A DNA stretch of 64,000 nucleotides, taken from the NCBI RefSeq assembly GCF_900110105.1, contig NZ_FOCL01000016.1, positions 86,478 through 150,477 of the forward strand. The letters are read 5' to 3'. The notes beneath the pieces were generated by a model. That model did no database searches, was not told where the DNA came from, and saw only the letters and a list, made by a program, of their open reading frames with translations. The DNA is from Mucilaginibacter gossypiicola (GTDB lineage: Bacteria > Bacteroidota > Bacteroidia > Sphingobacteriales > Sphingobacteriaceae). The position numbers were made by a program, and so were the translations under genes. Of this stretch, positions 18,255 through 26,039 are shown piece after piece; positions within the stretch are counted from its first letter, which is position 1, and each line of letters begins with the position of its first letter.

Positions 18255-18380
18255 ATGTCATTGCGAGGAGCGACAGGATGGAGCGCTGGGGCGACGTGGC
18301 AATCTCGTAGCCATGCATAAATGCCTTGCAAGTACGCTCTGCATCCGACGAGATTGCCACGCTGCGCTCGCAATGACATG
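18255..18380. repeat. GTCATTGCGAGG element, family A copy 3
   Basis: Complete copy of about 126 bases bounded by ATGTCATTGCGAGGAG and GCTCGCAATGACAT, with the internal block GGGCGACGTGGCAATCTCGT. It lies between the convergent aroK and phosphoribosyltransferase genes and may help end both transcripts. Confidence 0.85.
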
Positions 18381-18399
18381 AGTTTTATATTTAGCTATC

Positions 18400-18912
18400 C
18401 TACCTCAAATAAACTGCATCCTCTTCTGCGTCTTCCTCTTCAAGTACTACGTCAACATGCTCTTTAATAACGGTTGAAAGGGCTACTCCTGCAAAATCTG
18501 TAGTAATAGGGAAACTTTTGTGATTGCGGTCAACCAAAACAGCGGTACGCAGCTTTTTCAACGGTACATCTAAAAATACACCAAAGCCATAGGCAAGTGT
18601 TTTGCCGCTGTTCAGCACGTCATCAACCAGTATCACTACTTTGTTGCTGCATTCTTCAACCTCAAAATCAATACTGGCGCTTAAGCTGCTGCTTTGTTTT
18701 TCAAGTTCGATGGTAAGTATGCGGCTTTTAAAAGGTGCAATGCCGTCAAGAATGGTTTTCAGGCGTTCGGCAATATGGTTTCCGCGCGGCAGTATGCCCG
18801 CTATCAGTATTTCATCCTCTTCAAAATTGTCCTCCAGTATCTGGTAGGCCATCCTGTCGAGCTTTTGCTGGATCTGTTGCTTATTTAATATGAGAAGCTT
18901 TTTATCAGGCAT
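18400..18912 (-). CDS. Phosphoribosyltransferase family protein (PyrR-like)
   Basis: The 170-residue protein has a type I phosphoribosyltransferase fold. The PRPP loop is VVILVDDVLNSGKTL (residues 92-105), and the flexible loop region is GILPRGNHIAERL. The layout resembles PyrR and xanthine/hypoxanthine phosphoribosyltransferases; the acidic C-terminus (VVLEEEDAEEDAVYLR) is typical of PyrR-like proteins. Whether it regulates pyr mRNA or salvages a base cannot be told, and no pyr gene is near. It converges with aroK and follows the 19045-19440 gene after 132 bases. Confidence 0.85.
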   Translation of the reverse strand: MPDKKLLILNKQQIQQKLDRMAYQILEDNFEEDEILIAGILPRGNHIAERLKTILDGIAPFKSRILTIELEKQSSSLSASIDFEVEECSNKVVILVDDVLNSGKTLAYGFGVFLDVPLKKLRTAVLVDRNHKSFPITTDFAGVALSTVIKEHVDVVLEEEDAEEDAVYLR

Positions 18913-19044
18913 TTTTTTCGGCGTTATTTGGCGCTCCTTTTTAAAGAGCTTTTATGCGGTGGCAGGATCTAACCATAATAAGTTTAATCCATATTGCGTC
19001 TTCGGGAGAAGGGGCCGCACGTCTCAAATTTATATAAATAAAAC

Positions 19045-19440
19045 TTACTTAGCGTAAGGGAAAAACACAAAGTTTGCGCCCTCGGGCACCACAACAAAAA
19101 CGCACATATATTGATATGGGTCTTTGTAGCTATTAACAAAGCGTTCTTTCAATACAGGCTTTATAACGTCACGTTGTACAAACTCTTCCAGCGTAGAAGC
19201 ATGAATGCTCCATTCGGAATTTAAGTCGTGGCGGTCAAGTATCAGTTCGCCCAAACTTAGTTCATGCTGATGGGCAATAAAAATAGGGTAAGACGAAAGA
19301 CCTTCATTGATAATCTCTTCGGCTACCTCTTTAATTGATTCGTTAAAATATTTCAGGTCGCGCTCCAAACTTATCAGCGGACTATCAGCCGCCGGTTTGT
19401 TGCGTTCACTTCCTTCATTAAGCAGTTCTTCAGGGTTCAT
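19045..19440 (-). CDS. Conserved hypothetical protein
   Basis: This 131-residue cytoplasmic protein has no signal peptide or membrane segment. It begins with a disordered, acidic stretch (MNPEELLNEGSERNK), then a helix (RDLKYFNESIKEVAEEIINE), then a mixed alpha/beta part ending YMCVFVVVPEGANFVFFPYAK. I recognise no named domain, but the coding pattern is convincing and the C-terminal strand pair looks conserved-type. It lies 152 bases after rlmD on the same strand and 132 bases before the phosphoribosyltransferase, so it may share a transcript with either. The gap to rlmD holds simple TTGATT/GATTTC-type repeats similar to those at 56990-57030. Confidence 0.7.
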   Translation of the reverse strand: MNPEELLNEGSERNKPAADSPLISLERDLKYFNESIKEVAEEIINEGLSSYPIFIAHQHELSLGELILDRHDLNSEWSIHASTLEEFVQRDVIKPVLKERFVNSYKDPYQYMCVFVVVPEGANFVFFPYAK

Positions 19441-19592
19441 GACCGTTGATTTTTTTGATTCCGATGATTTCGTTGATTTTTTTTGCTTTGTGATTTCACC
19501 GATTATCAGATGATTACACCGATTTGTTTTTTGTGATTGTATTAATTCTTAAACGTCATAGCTATGAACTATTAGCCATGAACTAAGAACAA

Positions 19593-20999
19593 CTAACCTC
19601 TTAACACCAGCAACACCACATTCTCCACGTGTTGTGTATGCGGGAACATATCTACCGGCTGGATCTTTACGGTATCGTATTTCTCCTTTAGTACCAGCAG
19701 GTCGCGGGCCTGGGTGGCGGCGTTGCAGCTTACGTAAACAATTTTAGGTGCTTCGATTTCCATAAGGCGGGCCACTACGTCCGGGTGCATGCCTGCACGC
19801 GGCGGATCGGTTATGATAACATCCGGTTTACCGTGTTCGGCCACGAAACCAGCTACCAGTACGTCTTTCATATCACCCGCGTAAAACTTGGTGTTGGTGA
19901 TATTGTTGATGGCCGAGTTTACTTTGGCATCTTCAATTGCAGTTGGTACATATTCAACGCCCACAACCTCGCGCACGTGACCGGCAACAAAGTTGGCAAT
20001 GGTACCGGCGCCGGTATAAAGGTCATATACCAGCTCATCGCCTTTAAATTCGGCAAAATCGCGGGTTATTTCATACAGGCGAAGTGCTTGTACCGAGTTA
20101 GTTTGGTAAAATGACTTAGGCCCTATACGGAACTTGATGCCATTCATTTCTTCGTGGATATATTCAGGTCCTTTAAAGGCTATAACATCCTGGTCAAAAA
20201 TGGTATCGTTCTTTTTCTGGTTTACGATGTAAAGCAATGAGGTTATCTCCGGGAAACGGGCATCGACATGGCTCATCAGTTTATCGATCTCGTCTTGCTC
20301 AGCATAAGCAAAAACCACAATTACCATGATCTCGCCGGTTGATGAGGTACGCACAACCAAATTGCGGAGCATGCCGCTGTGATTACGCAGATCATAATAA
20401 GTATATCCCTGCTGTATAGTAAAATCGCGGATTTCATTACGCAGACTGTTGGATGGTTCGGCTTGTAAATAACAATGGTTTACATCCAGTATTTTATCAA
20501 AACGGCCGGGGATATGAAAACCCAGGGCATTCATGTTCAGGGTACCGTCTTCCTTGTTTTCGCCATCGTAAAGCCAGCGTTTGTTAGAGAAGGTAAACTC
20601 AAGTTTATTGCGGTAATACCTGTCGGCAGGAGAAGGGACGATTGGCATGATACCATCAACGTTGATCTTAGCTAAACGACTTAAGGCATCAACAACCGAT
20701 TTTTGTTTGAATTTAAGCTGGGCCTCGTAAGTCATATGCTGCCATTTGCAGCCCCCGCAGGTGCCGAAGTGTTCGCAAAAAGCAGTTGTACGGTATTCAG
20801 AAGCTTGTTTTAACTCAGTGATCTTACCCTCGCCGAAGTTTTTTTTACTCCGGTACACTTGTACATCGGCAATATCGCCGGGTACGGCCTTATCCACAAA
20901 AAGAACAAAATCATCTGCTTTGCCTACGCCTTTGCCTTCTTCGGCAATATCAATGATCTGTACGTTCTCAAAAAACTTTGGTTTGTTAGCTTTACTCAT
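19593..20999 (-). CDS. rlmD: 23S rRNA (uracil-5-)-methyltransferase RlmD
   Basis: RlmD uses SAM to methylate C5 of a uracil in 23S rRNA (U1939 in E. coli). The 468-residue protein has an N-terminal TRAM RNA-binding domain (to about residue 62), then the iron-sulfur Cys set CEHFGTCGGCKWQH (Cys75, Cys81, Cys84). The SAM site is DLYTGAGTIANF, the catalytic region is VITDPPRAGMHP, and the nucleophile Cys sits in YVSCNAATQARDL. Because TrmA and RlmC lack this exact layout, RlmD is preferred, although Bacteroidota often have one enzyme covering more than one site. It seems monocistronic. Confidence 0.93.
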   Translation of the reverse strand: MSKANKPKFFENVQIIDIAEEGKGVGKADDFVLFVDKAVPGDIADVQVYRSKKNFGEGKITELKQASEYRTTAFCEHFGTCGGCKWQHMTYEAQLKFKQKSVVDALSRLAKINVDGIMPIVPSPADRYYRNKLEFTFSNKRWLYDGENKEDGTLNMNALGFHIPGRFDKILDVNHCYLQAEPSNSLRNEIRDFTIQQGYTYYDLRNHSGMLRNLVVRTSSTGEIMVIVVFAYAEQDEIDKLMSHVDARFPEITSLLYIVNQKKNDTIFDQDVIAFKGPEYIHEEMNGIKFRIGPKSFYQTNSVQALRLYEITRDFAEFKGDELVYDLYTGAGTIANFVAGHVREVVGVEYVPTAIEDAKVNSAINNITNTKFYAGDMKDVLVAGFVAEHGKPDVIITDPPRAGMHPDVVARLMEIEAPKIVYVSCNAATQARDLLVLKEKYDTVKIQPVDMFPHTQHVENVVLLVLRG

Positions 21000-21104
21000 C
21001 AGGCTGCAAAGTTAACCCTATTTATTTAATCCTGAAAATGGGAGGGAAGAAGCAAAAGAAAGCCGTTCGCCTTTTAAAGGCGTTACGATACTAAAGCAAG
21101 CTTT

Positions 21105-21212
21105 TTAAACAAATAAGCTTAGCAGATATTTAACCATATCGGTGGTATCGATATCTTCTATCTCAAATTGCTCATCAATCAGGTCTGAAAGTTCTGTTAG
21201 TTCGCGGCTCAT
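21105..21212 (-). CDS. Possible 35-residue small protein
   Basis: An ATG at 21212 opens a 36-codon frame encoding a very acidic peptide that begins MSRELTELSDLIDEQF, goes on with EIEDIDTTDMVKYLL, and ends SLFV. It lies between rlmD and creD, and a perfect 13-base hairpin lies directly upstream of its start. The two-helix, acidic, Leu-rich pattern reads as a real small protein, but no homologue is known to me and no promoter box is obvious. It could also be chance in a 331-base gap. Confidence 0.4.
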   Translation of the reverse strand: MSRELTELSDLIDEQFEIEDIDTTDMVKYLLSLFV

Positions 21213-21217
21213 AAACA

Positions 21218-21247
21218 AAAAATTACTATGCTAACATAGTAATTTTT
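21218..21247. repeat. Perfect inverted repeat, 13-base arms
   Basis: AAAAATTACTATG, CTAA, CATAGTAATTTTT forms a hairpin with a four-base loop. It could be a terminator for creD transcripts (the right-hand arm read on the minus strand ends in T's) or an operator for the small ORF. Confidence 0.6.
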
Positions 21248-21330
21248 AAACTAAAAACCAAATCGGTATAAGGTTTAATTGTAATCAGCAAAGATTTCTG
21301 AAACCGTTGCTGATTAGTGCAGGTGATAAA

Positions 21331-22665
21331 TTAGTTTTTATCCCAGTTTATTTTGCGCGAAAAATACATCAATACTGCTATGATGATGAACAGGGCAATA
21401 CTGCCAACCATTAAAGCAAGATCTTCCAACTGAATAATGACGAAGATGAACGCATAAAATACTGCTAAAATAAAAGCGAACAGTACCGCTGCCTTTCCGT
21501 TTTTTAATAAGGACGATATAAATACAGATATCAGCGCTATTGTTGATATAGAGGCAATCAGGTAAGCCATGTTATAACCAACCTGCTCCGAAAAGGATAG
21601 CAACAGGGTATAGTAAATAACCATAGCCGCGCCGATGAGTATGTAATTGAACATATGTATCGGCTGTTTGCGGATAATCTCAGTTAAAAACAAAGAGATA
21701 AAAGTGAGCAGGATAATAAATATGGCATATTTGCTGGTACGCATCGTTTTCTGGTACTGATCAACCGGGAGGCGAAGTTTTACGCCAAAGGTAGCATCCG
21801 CAAGTTTCTTGTCGTTATCCAATGTTCTTTGTGCACCTGCCCATTGCTGCGGAAAAGGCCTGTTATAGTACATCATCCGCCAGCCGGCGCTGAAGCCGCC
21901 GGTATCAACTTTAGCATCATCGGGCAGGTAATTGCCATCAAAGCTGGGGCTACTCCAGTTGCCATTTACCTGCACATCGGTAGTTTTGCCAAGTTGCAGA
22001 AAACTTAGTCCTTCACTGCCTTTTAAATCAAGTGTGTAATCAAAAGGTATTTCACTATCACTTACAGATGAAAGATCGACAGGGGCCTGCAAGCCATTCC
22101 CAAACACCGATTCAAACGAAGGTTCGACATTGAGGGTAGGATGATTTGTTTTTATAACCGGGTTGCTTTTTAAACCTTTCAGATCGCTCACACTAAACTC
22201 AAACCTGGCTTTGTTTAAAAGGAGCTGGTTTAAATTTATTCCCAGCGATGAAAGATTAAGTTTGGCAAAATTGCCGCTTACTTTTACCTGGGTATTATAT
22301 ACAGCCACATCAAAAATACCACGATGCCGCAGTTGTGTTTTAAGATCCGCCTTAATGTGCAGGTTATCGGGTAGTATGTACAGGTTTTCTATAGGTTCCT
22401 GCTTCGTGGTGTCGGTCATATTTATGCCTTTTTTATAGGGTATAACCAATACCGGGCCTTTGATGATCTGGCTGGCCGACCAGCTGTCTGATATTTCTTT
22501 GGTCGTTTTATCCTGTGTGCCGGCGCGTTCAGTTACAAGGTTTTGGATAAAGGCCGAAGGAATTAACAGCAAAAGCGCTAATACCCCAATAAAGACCAAT
22601 TTAAAAGTTGCCGACTCCTTGAGCCAGCCTGTTGTTGTTTGTTTTGGAAATTGTTCCCCGATCAT
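21331..22665 (-). CDS. creD: Inner membrane protein CreD family
   Basis: The 444-residue protein fits the CreD family: one N-terminal membrane segment (LVFIGVLALLLLIPSAFI), a long periplasmic domain starting QNLVTERAGTQDKTTKEI and with GPVLVIPYKKG, and five or six C-terminal helices from about residue 300. In E. coli creD is induced by the CreBC two-component system and affects envelope integrity and colicin tolerance; its molecular activity is unknown. In Bacteroidota it is usually next to a winged-helix regulator, which is absent here. Two identical 23-base palindrome-bearing repeats upstream suggest specific regulation. It is transcribed away from the small unknown gene at 22848. Confidence 0.9.
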   Translation of the reverse strand: MIGEQFPKQTTTGWLKESATFKLVFIGVLALLLLIPSAFIQNLVTERAGTQDKTTKEISDSWSASQIIKGPVLVIPYKKGINMTDTTKQEPIENLYILPDNLHIKADLKTQLRHRGIFDVAVYNTQVKVSGNFAKLNLSSLGINLNQLLLNKARFEFSVSDLKGLKSNPVIKTNHPTLNVEPSFESVFGNGLQAPVDLSSVSDSEIPFDYTLDLKGSEGLSFLQLGKTTDVQVNGNWSSPSFDGNYLPDDAKVDTGGFSAGWRMMYYNRPFPQQWAGAQRTLDNDKKLADATFGVKLRLPVDQYQKTMRTSKYAIFIILLTFISLFLTEIIRKQPIHMFNYILIGAAMVIYYTLLLSFSEQVGYNMAYLIASISTIALISVFISSLLKNGKAAVLFAFILAVFYAFIFVIIQLEDLALMVGSIALFIIIAVLMYFSRKINWDKN

Positions 22666-22678
22666 GATTGTTTAGATA

Positions 22679-22772
22679 TAAAGTACTTTGTATTTCAAAG
22701 TTCATAATGAAAAATAAAGGCTTTTGCTAAGCCCAGGACAAATATAACATAAAGTACTTTGTATTTCAAAGT
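22679..22772. promoter_or_regulatory. Two identical 23-base operator-like repeats before creD
   Basis: TAAAGTACTTTGTATTTCAAAGT occurs exactly at 22679-22701 and 22750-22772, a shift of 71 bases (here split for reading: TAAAGT plus ACTTTGTATTTCAAAGT). The core ACTTTG-N5-CAAAGT is an inverted repeat, as expected for a dimeric regulator. The pair sits between creD and the divergent gene, so both could be controlled. Confidence 0.65.
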
Positions 22773-22847
22773 ATATGTTCTGTTTTTTATTTGCAAATCG
22801 CAATGTCAATAATGTTGGGTTATCATTTTTTGATAGTTTTATACCTG

Positions 22848-23288
22848 ATGAAGAAGACCGATGAATATATGCTGAACCGAATTAAATGGAAAGCTGGCAG
22901 GCATGGGATTTATAAAAGATCAAACGGATACACATTTTTCTTCGATGAGCTTCCTGAATCAATAAAAGGGCACTTAAAAACGGATCTTAAAGAATATTTA
23001 AGTGGCATTCCCGTAATTTTCTTTTCTAAACCATCAAATCAATGGACTTTGCTTTGCACCAAATGTGTTGTCGGGTATTCGGGTGAAAGAGTGTTCTGTA
23101 TTGATTTTGAGGATATATTTGAGATTGAAACCTATCCGTTTTGGATAACAAAGAAGAGTAAATTAGATTGGGATGAATTGACAATATCAGATAAAAAAAG
23201 CAACAGGTATGTGTTTCATACCTACGATGGTTATGACCATAATTTGTTGCATAATATTTTATTAATGTGCTGCCAATTAGTTGCCTAA
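22848..23288 (+). CDS. Hypothetical protein of 146 residues
   Basis: The frame can begin at ATG 22848 (MKKTDEYMLNRIKWKAGRHG) or at 22803, which would add a hydrophobic 15-residue lead (MSIMLGYHFLIVLYL). I prefer 22848 because the basic MKKTDEYM start looks complete, but a membrane-anchored form is possible. The product is rich in aromatic residues (GYTFFFDELPESIK, PFWITKKSKLDWDEL) and has no family I recognise. It ends with a four-base overlap with the convergent TetR gene. The duplicated palindrome 76 bases upstream may regulate it together with creD. Confidence 0.6.
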   Translation: MKKTDEYMLNRIKWKAGRHGIYKRSNGYTFFFDELPESIKGHLKTDLKEYLSGIPVIFFSKPSNQWTLLCTKCVVGYSGERVFCIDFEDIFEIETYPFWITKKSKLDWDELTISDKKSNRYVFHTYDGYDHNLLHNILLMCCQLVA

Positions 23289-23866
23289 ACCGAAACTGCA
23301 GCCTTAACCAAATAAGGCAAAATCTCTTTCTGGAAAGAAACGAAATTTTTCCGCACGTCCGAATCACTTACCGAGGTAAAGGCGAAGCTGAACACGATGC
23401 TTTTGCTGCACTTGATCAGGAAGCGTAAGCGTTGCTGGTAAGTTTCATGCTTGCGGATGCCCGGTAACTGGATAAACGATGCCATTAGCAATTCTTCCAG
23501 CTCGTTGGAGAGGTTTTTTAAAAAATCCTGTGAATTGGTTGATTCGCGGATAAAGTCCCAACCGATAAACTCGTTACAAACGGTGTAGGAGAGGCGGCAG
23601 GTTTTCATGATGAGGTTGTTGAGATAAGCCTCTTCATCAATATCGTTTGAATTGACTTGTACCAGGTCATCAACACTGGCTTTGATGTAATCCATCAGCA
23701 GCACGTGTAACACGGCCTCTTTGCTGTCGAAGTATTTATAAATAGTTGCCTTGGCAATTTTAGCCTTTTTGGCAATTTCATTAACACTGGTTTTATGGTA
23801 CCCGAATTTGCGGAAAAGTTCCTGTGCCGCCCGCTTAATACTATCTTTTATTTTATCGGCTTCCAT
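23285..23866 (-). CDS. TetR/AcrR family transcriptional regulator
   Basis: The 193-residue protein has the TetR N-terminal DNA-binding domain: AAQELFRKFGYHKTSVNEIAKKAKIAKATIYKYFDSKEAVL, listed here as helix 1 (to Phe21), helix 2 (TSVNEIAKKA) and recognition helix (KATIYKYFDSKE). The remaining residues form the variable ligand and dimer domain; the ligand is unknown. It is the last gene of the run antitoxin-PIN-pheS-lipoprotein-TetR, and its ATG overlaps the lipoprotein stop (TAATG). No efflux or other obvious target gene is adjacent, so the regulon is unclear. Confidence 0.9.
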   Translation of the reverse strand: MEADKIKDSIKRAAQELFRKFGYHKTSVNEIAKKAKIAKATIYKYFDSKEAVLHVLLMDYIKASVDDLVQVNSNDIDEEAYLNNLIMKTCRLSYTVCNEFIGWDFIRESTNSQDFLKNLSNELEELLMASFIQLPGIRKHETYQQRLRFLIKCSKSIVFSFAFTSVSDSDVRKNFVSFQKEILPYLVKAAVSV

Positions 23867-24279
23867 TAATTAGTTACTTGAATTTCAAACTGGGTAACGG
23901 CTACCCTATATGATCTTAATGCCTTTGTTGCCGGGGCTTTTACCGGTGTGCCATCTTCAAGGCTAAACTTTGAGCCGCTGCAGGGGTCGGTTACTGTAAA
24001 GCCCGTATTATCAATTGTTACCGCACATTTTTTTTCAGGCTGATAGCTGCTACACCTGTCGTAAGCTGCATAAGTGCCATTCACTTTACGGTAAATGATT
24101 AATCCGGCCACACCATAACCATTAATCGCAACTGCACCGCCCGAAACATTTAATGGGCTCAATGCCGGTGTACCCAATGCAGCCTGGAAATTTACAGGTA
24201 CACTTGGTACGTTATCAGTTGATTTTCCGCACGAAAAACAACTGATAGCCACCAATAATATTATAGCGAGTTTCCTCAT
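23866..24279 (-). CDS. Rieske-like lipoprotein lacking the cluster histidines
   Basis: The 137-residue product has a lipoprotein signal (MRKLAIILLVAISCFSC, lipid on Cys17). The mature part follows the Rieske [2Fe-2S] pattern: YDRCSSYQPEKKC (Cys76, Cys85) as box 1 and TDPCSGSKFSLEDGTPVKAP (Cys100) as box 2, then LRSYRVAV. In true Rieske proteins box 1 is C-x-H and box 2 is C-P-x-H; here both His positions are Ser and one Cys is Asp. It should therefore not bind a normal Rieske cluster, and three Cys remain. The gene overlaps pheS by four bases (ATGA) and TetR by one base, so it is translationally coupled to both. The function is unknown. Confidence 0.75.
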   Translation of the reverse strand: MRKLAIILLVAISCFSCGKSTDNVPSVPVNFQAALGTPALSPLNVSGGAVAINGYGVAGLIIYRKVNGTYAAYDRCSSYQPEKKCAVTIDNTGFTVTDPCSGSKFSLEDGTPVKAPATKALRSYRVAVTQFEIQVTN

Positions 24280-25310
24280 AACATTTCTGTTTGGAACTGT
24301 TTAAGGAAACGTACGTCGTTCTCTGAGAACAGGCGCAGATCGCGGATCACATATTTTAGGTTAGCGATACGTTCCATACCCATACCAAATGCAAAGCCTG
24401 TATATTTTTTGCTGTCGATACCGCAGTTTTCTAAAACGTTAGGGTCAACCATGCCGCAGCCTAAAATTTCTACCCAGCCGCTGTGCTTACACATGTTACA
24501 ACCGGCACCACCGCAAATGGTACATGAAATATCCATCTCGGCTGATGGCTCTGTGAATGGGAAATATGACGGACGGAAACGCACCCTCGTTCCTTCGCCG
24601 TAAAGTTCCTGAACGAAGTGATAAAGCGTCTGTTTTAGGTCAGAGAACGAAACATTTTCGTCAACATATAAACCTTCAACCTGGTGGAAGAAGCAATGTG
24701 CACGGGCCGAAATTGCCTCGTTACGGTAAACCCTGCCTGGCATAATAGCGCGGAACGGTGGTTTGCCAGCTTCCATCATTCGTACCTGAACCGATGAGGT
24801 ATGGGTACGCAGGGCGATATCATCTTTACCGTTATTCTTTTTAATGAAGAAGGTATCTTGCATGTCACGGGCCGGGTGCTCATCAGGGAAGTTCAGGGCC
24901 GAGAAGTTATGCCAGTCGTCTTCAATTTCCGGGCCTTCAGCAACAACGAACCCCAGGCGCTTAAAAATATCGATGATCTCGTTACGAACCAATGATAGCG
25001 GGTGGCGTGAGCCAACAGTGAAACCATCGCCGGGTAAAGTAAGGTCAAGATCGTTGCCTTTGCTTTGCGTGCCTGTGCCAATGTTTTCCTTTAGCTCGTT
25101 ATATTTAGCTTCGGCCAGTTGTTTAAACTCGTTAAGTACTTTGCCAAAGGTGCGTTTCTCTTCCGGGCTAACACTTTTAAACTGCTCAAAAAGGTCTTTA
25201 ATAATACCCTTGGTGCCTAAAAATTTAATACGGAACGCTTCCAGTTCGTCGGCATTGGCTGGCGAAAAGGCATTGATCTCGGCGGTATATTGGTCTATCT
25301 GAGCTTGCAT
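24276..25310 (-). CDS. pheS: Phenylalanyl-tRNA synthetase alpha subunit
   Basis: PheS is the catalytic alpha chain of the (alpha-beta)2 enzyme that charges tRNA-Phe. The 344-residue length is normal. An N-terminal coiled-coil for tRNA binding (residues 1-85) precedes the class II core. Motif 2 is FRAIMPGRVYRNEAISARAH, motif 3 is GFAFGMGMERIANL, and TEPSAEMDISC lines the Phe pocket. A CxxC..CxxC-type metal knuckle, CTICGGAGCNMCKHSGWVE, is present as in many bacterial PheS. pheT is not adjacent, as usual in Bacteroidota. Uniquely here, its ATG overlaps the stop of the PIN toxin gene (TAATG), so an essential gene is translationally coupled to a toxin-antitoxin pair. Confidence 0.97.
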   Translation of the reverse strand: MQAQIDQYTAEINAFSPANADELEAFRIKFLGTKGIIKDLFEQFKSVSPEEKRTFGKVLNEFKQLAEAKYNELKENIGTGTQSKGNDLDLTLPGDGFTVGSRHPLSLVRNEIIDIFKRLGFVVAEGPEIEDDWHNFSALNFPDEHPARDMQDTFFIKKNNGKDDIALRTHTSSVQVRMMEAGKPPFRAIMPGRVYRNEAISARAHCFFHQVEGLYVDENVSFSDLKQTLYHFVQELYGEGTRVRFRPSYFPFTEPSAEMDISCTICGGAGCNMCKHSGWVEILGCGMVDPNVLENCGIDSKKYTGFAFGMGMERIANLKYVIRDLRLFSENDVRFLKQFQTEML

Positions 25311-25726
25311 TATAATGTATTTAAAAATTGTTCGGCTGTTAAAACCGGTATTGTTGAGTTTTTATAGTCTTTTATATTTCGGGTGATGATGGCATCACAA
25401 TTATGTTTTTGGGCGATGTGAAATTGAATGGCGTCTTCAAAATCGGTGATATCACTTGATATTGCTGTCTCTATTGCATCAAATTCAAAAGGCAAAACTT
25501 TTGCAGAATTAAACAGATTCTTTAAATTTTCCTTGGCTTTCAATATTCCAACCTGTTTCCTCAATACGTAAACTATGTTCGCTATCACCAATGAGGAAGT
25601 TCGTAATTCGATATTCTCTTTTATGCACTCAATTAGCAGGATTTGAGTGTGAAAGAAAAAGGGCTCTCTTTTTAGAAACATGTCCAGTAAAACATCGCTA
25701 TCCAGAAAGAGACGTTTATATGCCAT
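25310..25726 (-). CDS. PIN-domain toxin (VapC-like ribonuclease)
   Basis: The 138-residue protein is a single PIN domain. The acidic metal site is seen as LFLDSDVLLD (Asp9, Asp11) at the start, then SSDITDFEDAIQFHIA and DAIITRNIKDYKNS near the end, the usual order for VapC-type nucleases. Such toxins cut tRNA or rRNA when the antitoxin is lost. The antitoxin gene overlaps it upstream by 11 bases, and its stop overlaps the pheS ATG. PIN plus ribbon-helix-helix antitoxin is a standard type II system; activity of this copy is not proven but no key acidic residue appears missing. Confidence 0.87.
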   Translation of the reverse strand: MAYKRLFLDSDVLLDMFLKREPFFFHTQILLIECIKENIELRTSSLVIANIVYVLRKQVGILKAKENLKNLFNSAKVLPFEFDAIETAISSDITDFEDAIQFHIAQKHNCDAIITRNIKDYKNSTIPVLTAEQFLNTL

Positions 25727-25997
25727 ATTTCTCTTTGAAATATTCGTGTTTCATATCATCGTAACTCATATCCGGATTAGGATCTTTCACTATACCCGTA
25801 AGTTGCGTTATCCATTCAGGTATTTCCACATTTTTATACTTCTCTTTTATTGGATCGTCCTTTTTTTCCTGCTCTGCTATGCCATCAAGAAATTCCTGCA
25901 CCAGTTTGGATACACTTGTATGCTGCCGTTTTGCATACTCCTTAACAAGAGACAGAGAATCGGCCTTGACACTCAAGGTTAGTTTTGTACTTTCCAT
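25716..25997 (-). CDS. Antitoxin of the PIN toxin (DUF6364-like, ribbon-helix-helix)
   Basis: The 93-residue protein starts MESTKLTLSVKADSLSLVKE, followed by YAKRQHTSVSKLVQEFLDG. This is a ribbon-helix-helix pattern: a beta strand, then two helices with the SVSKLV turn, as in DUF6364-type antitoxins. The charged C-terminal tail (DDPIKEKYKNVEIPEWITQL and on) would wrap the toxin. It overlaps the PIN gene by 11 bases. As in other such pairs it probably represses its own promoter, which would put pheS, the lipoprotein and TetR under the same control. Confidence 0.82.
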   Translation of the reverse strand: MESTKLTLSVKADSLSLVKEYAKRQHTSVSKLVQEFLDGIAEQEKKDDPIKEKYKNVEIPEWITQLTGIVKDPNPDMSYDDMKHEYFKEKYGI

Positions 25998-26016
25998 AAA
26001 AAAGCATTATCAAATG

Positions 26017-26024
26017 CAAATATA
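26017..26024 (-). promoter_or_regulatory. -7 box TATATTTG of the antitoxin-PIN-pheS operon
   Basis: Exact TAnnTTTG on the minus strand, 19 bases before the antitoxin ATG. No clear -33 box. It is the only good promoter match seen upstream of the overlapping five-gene run. Confidence 0.5.
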
Positions 26025-26039
26025 AAAAAACTAAGCAGC

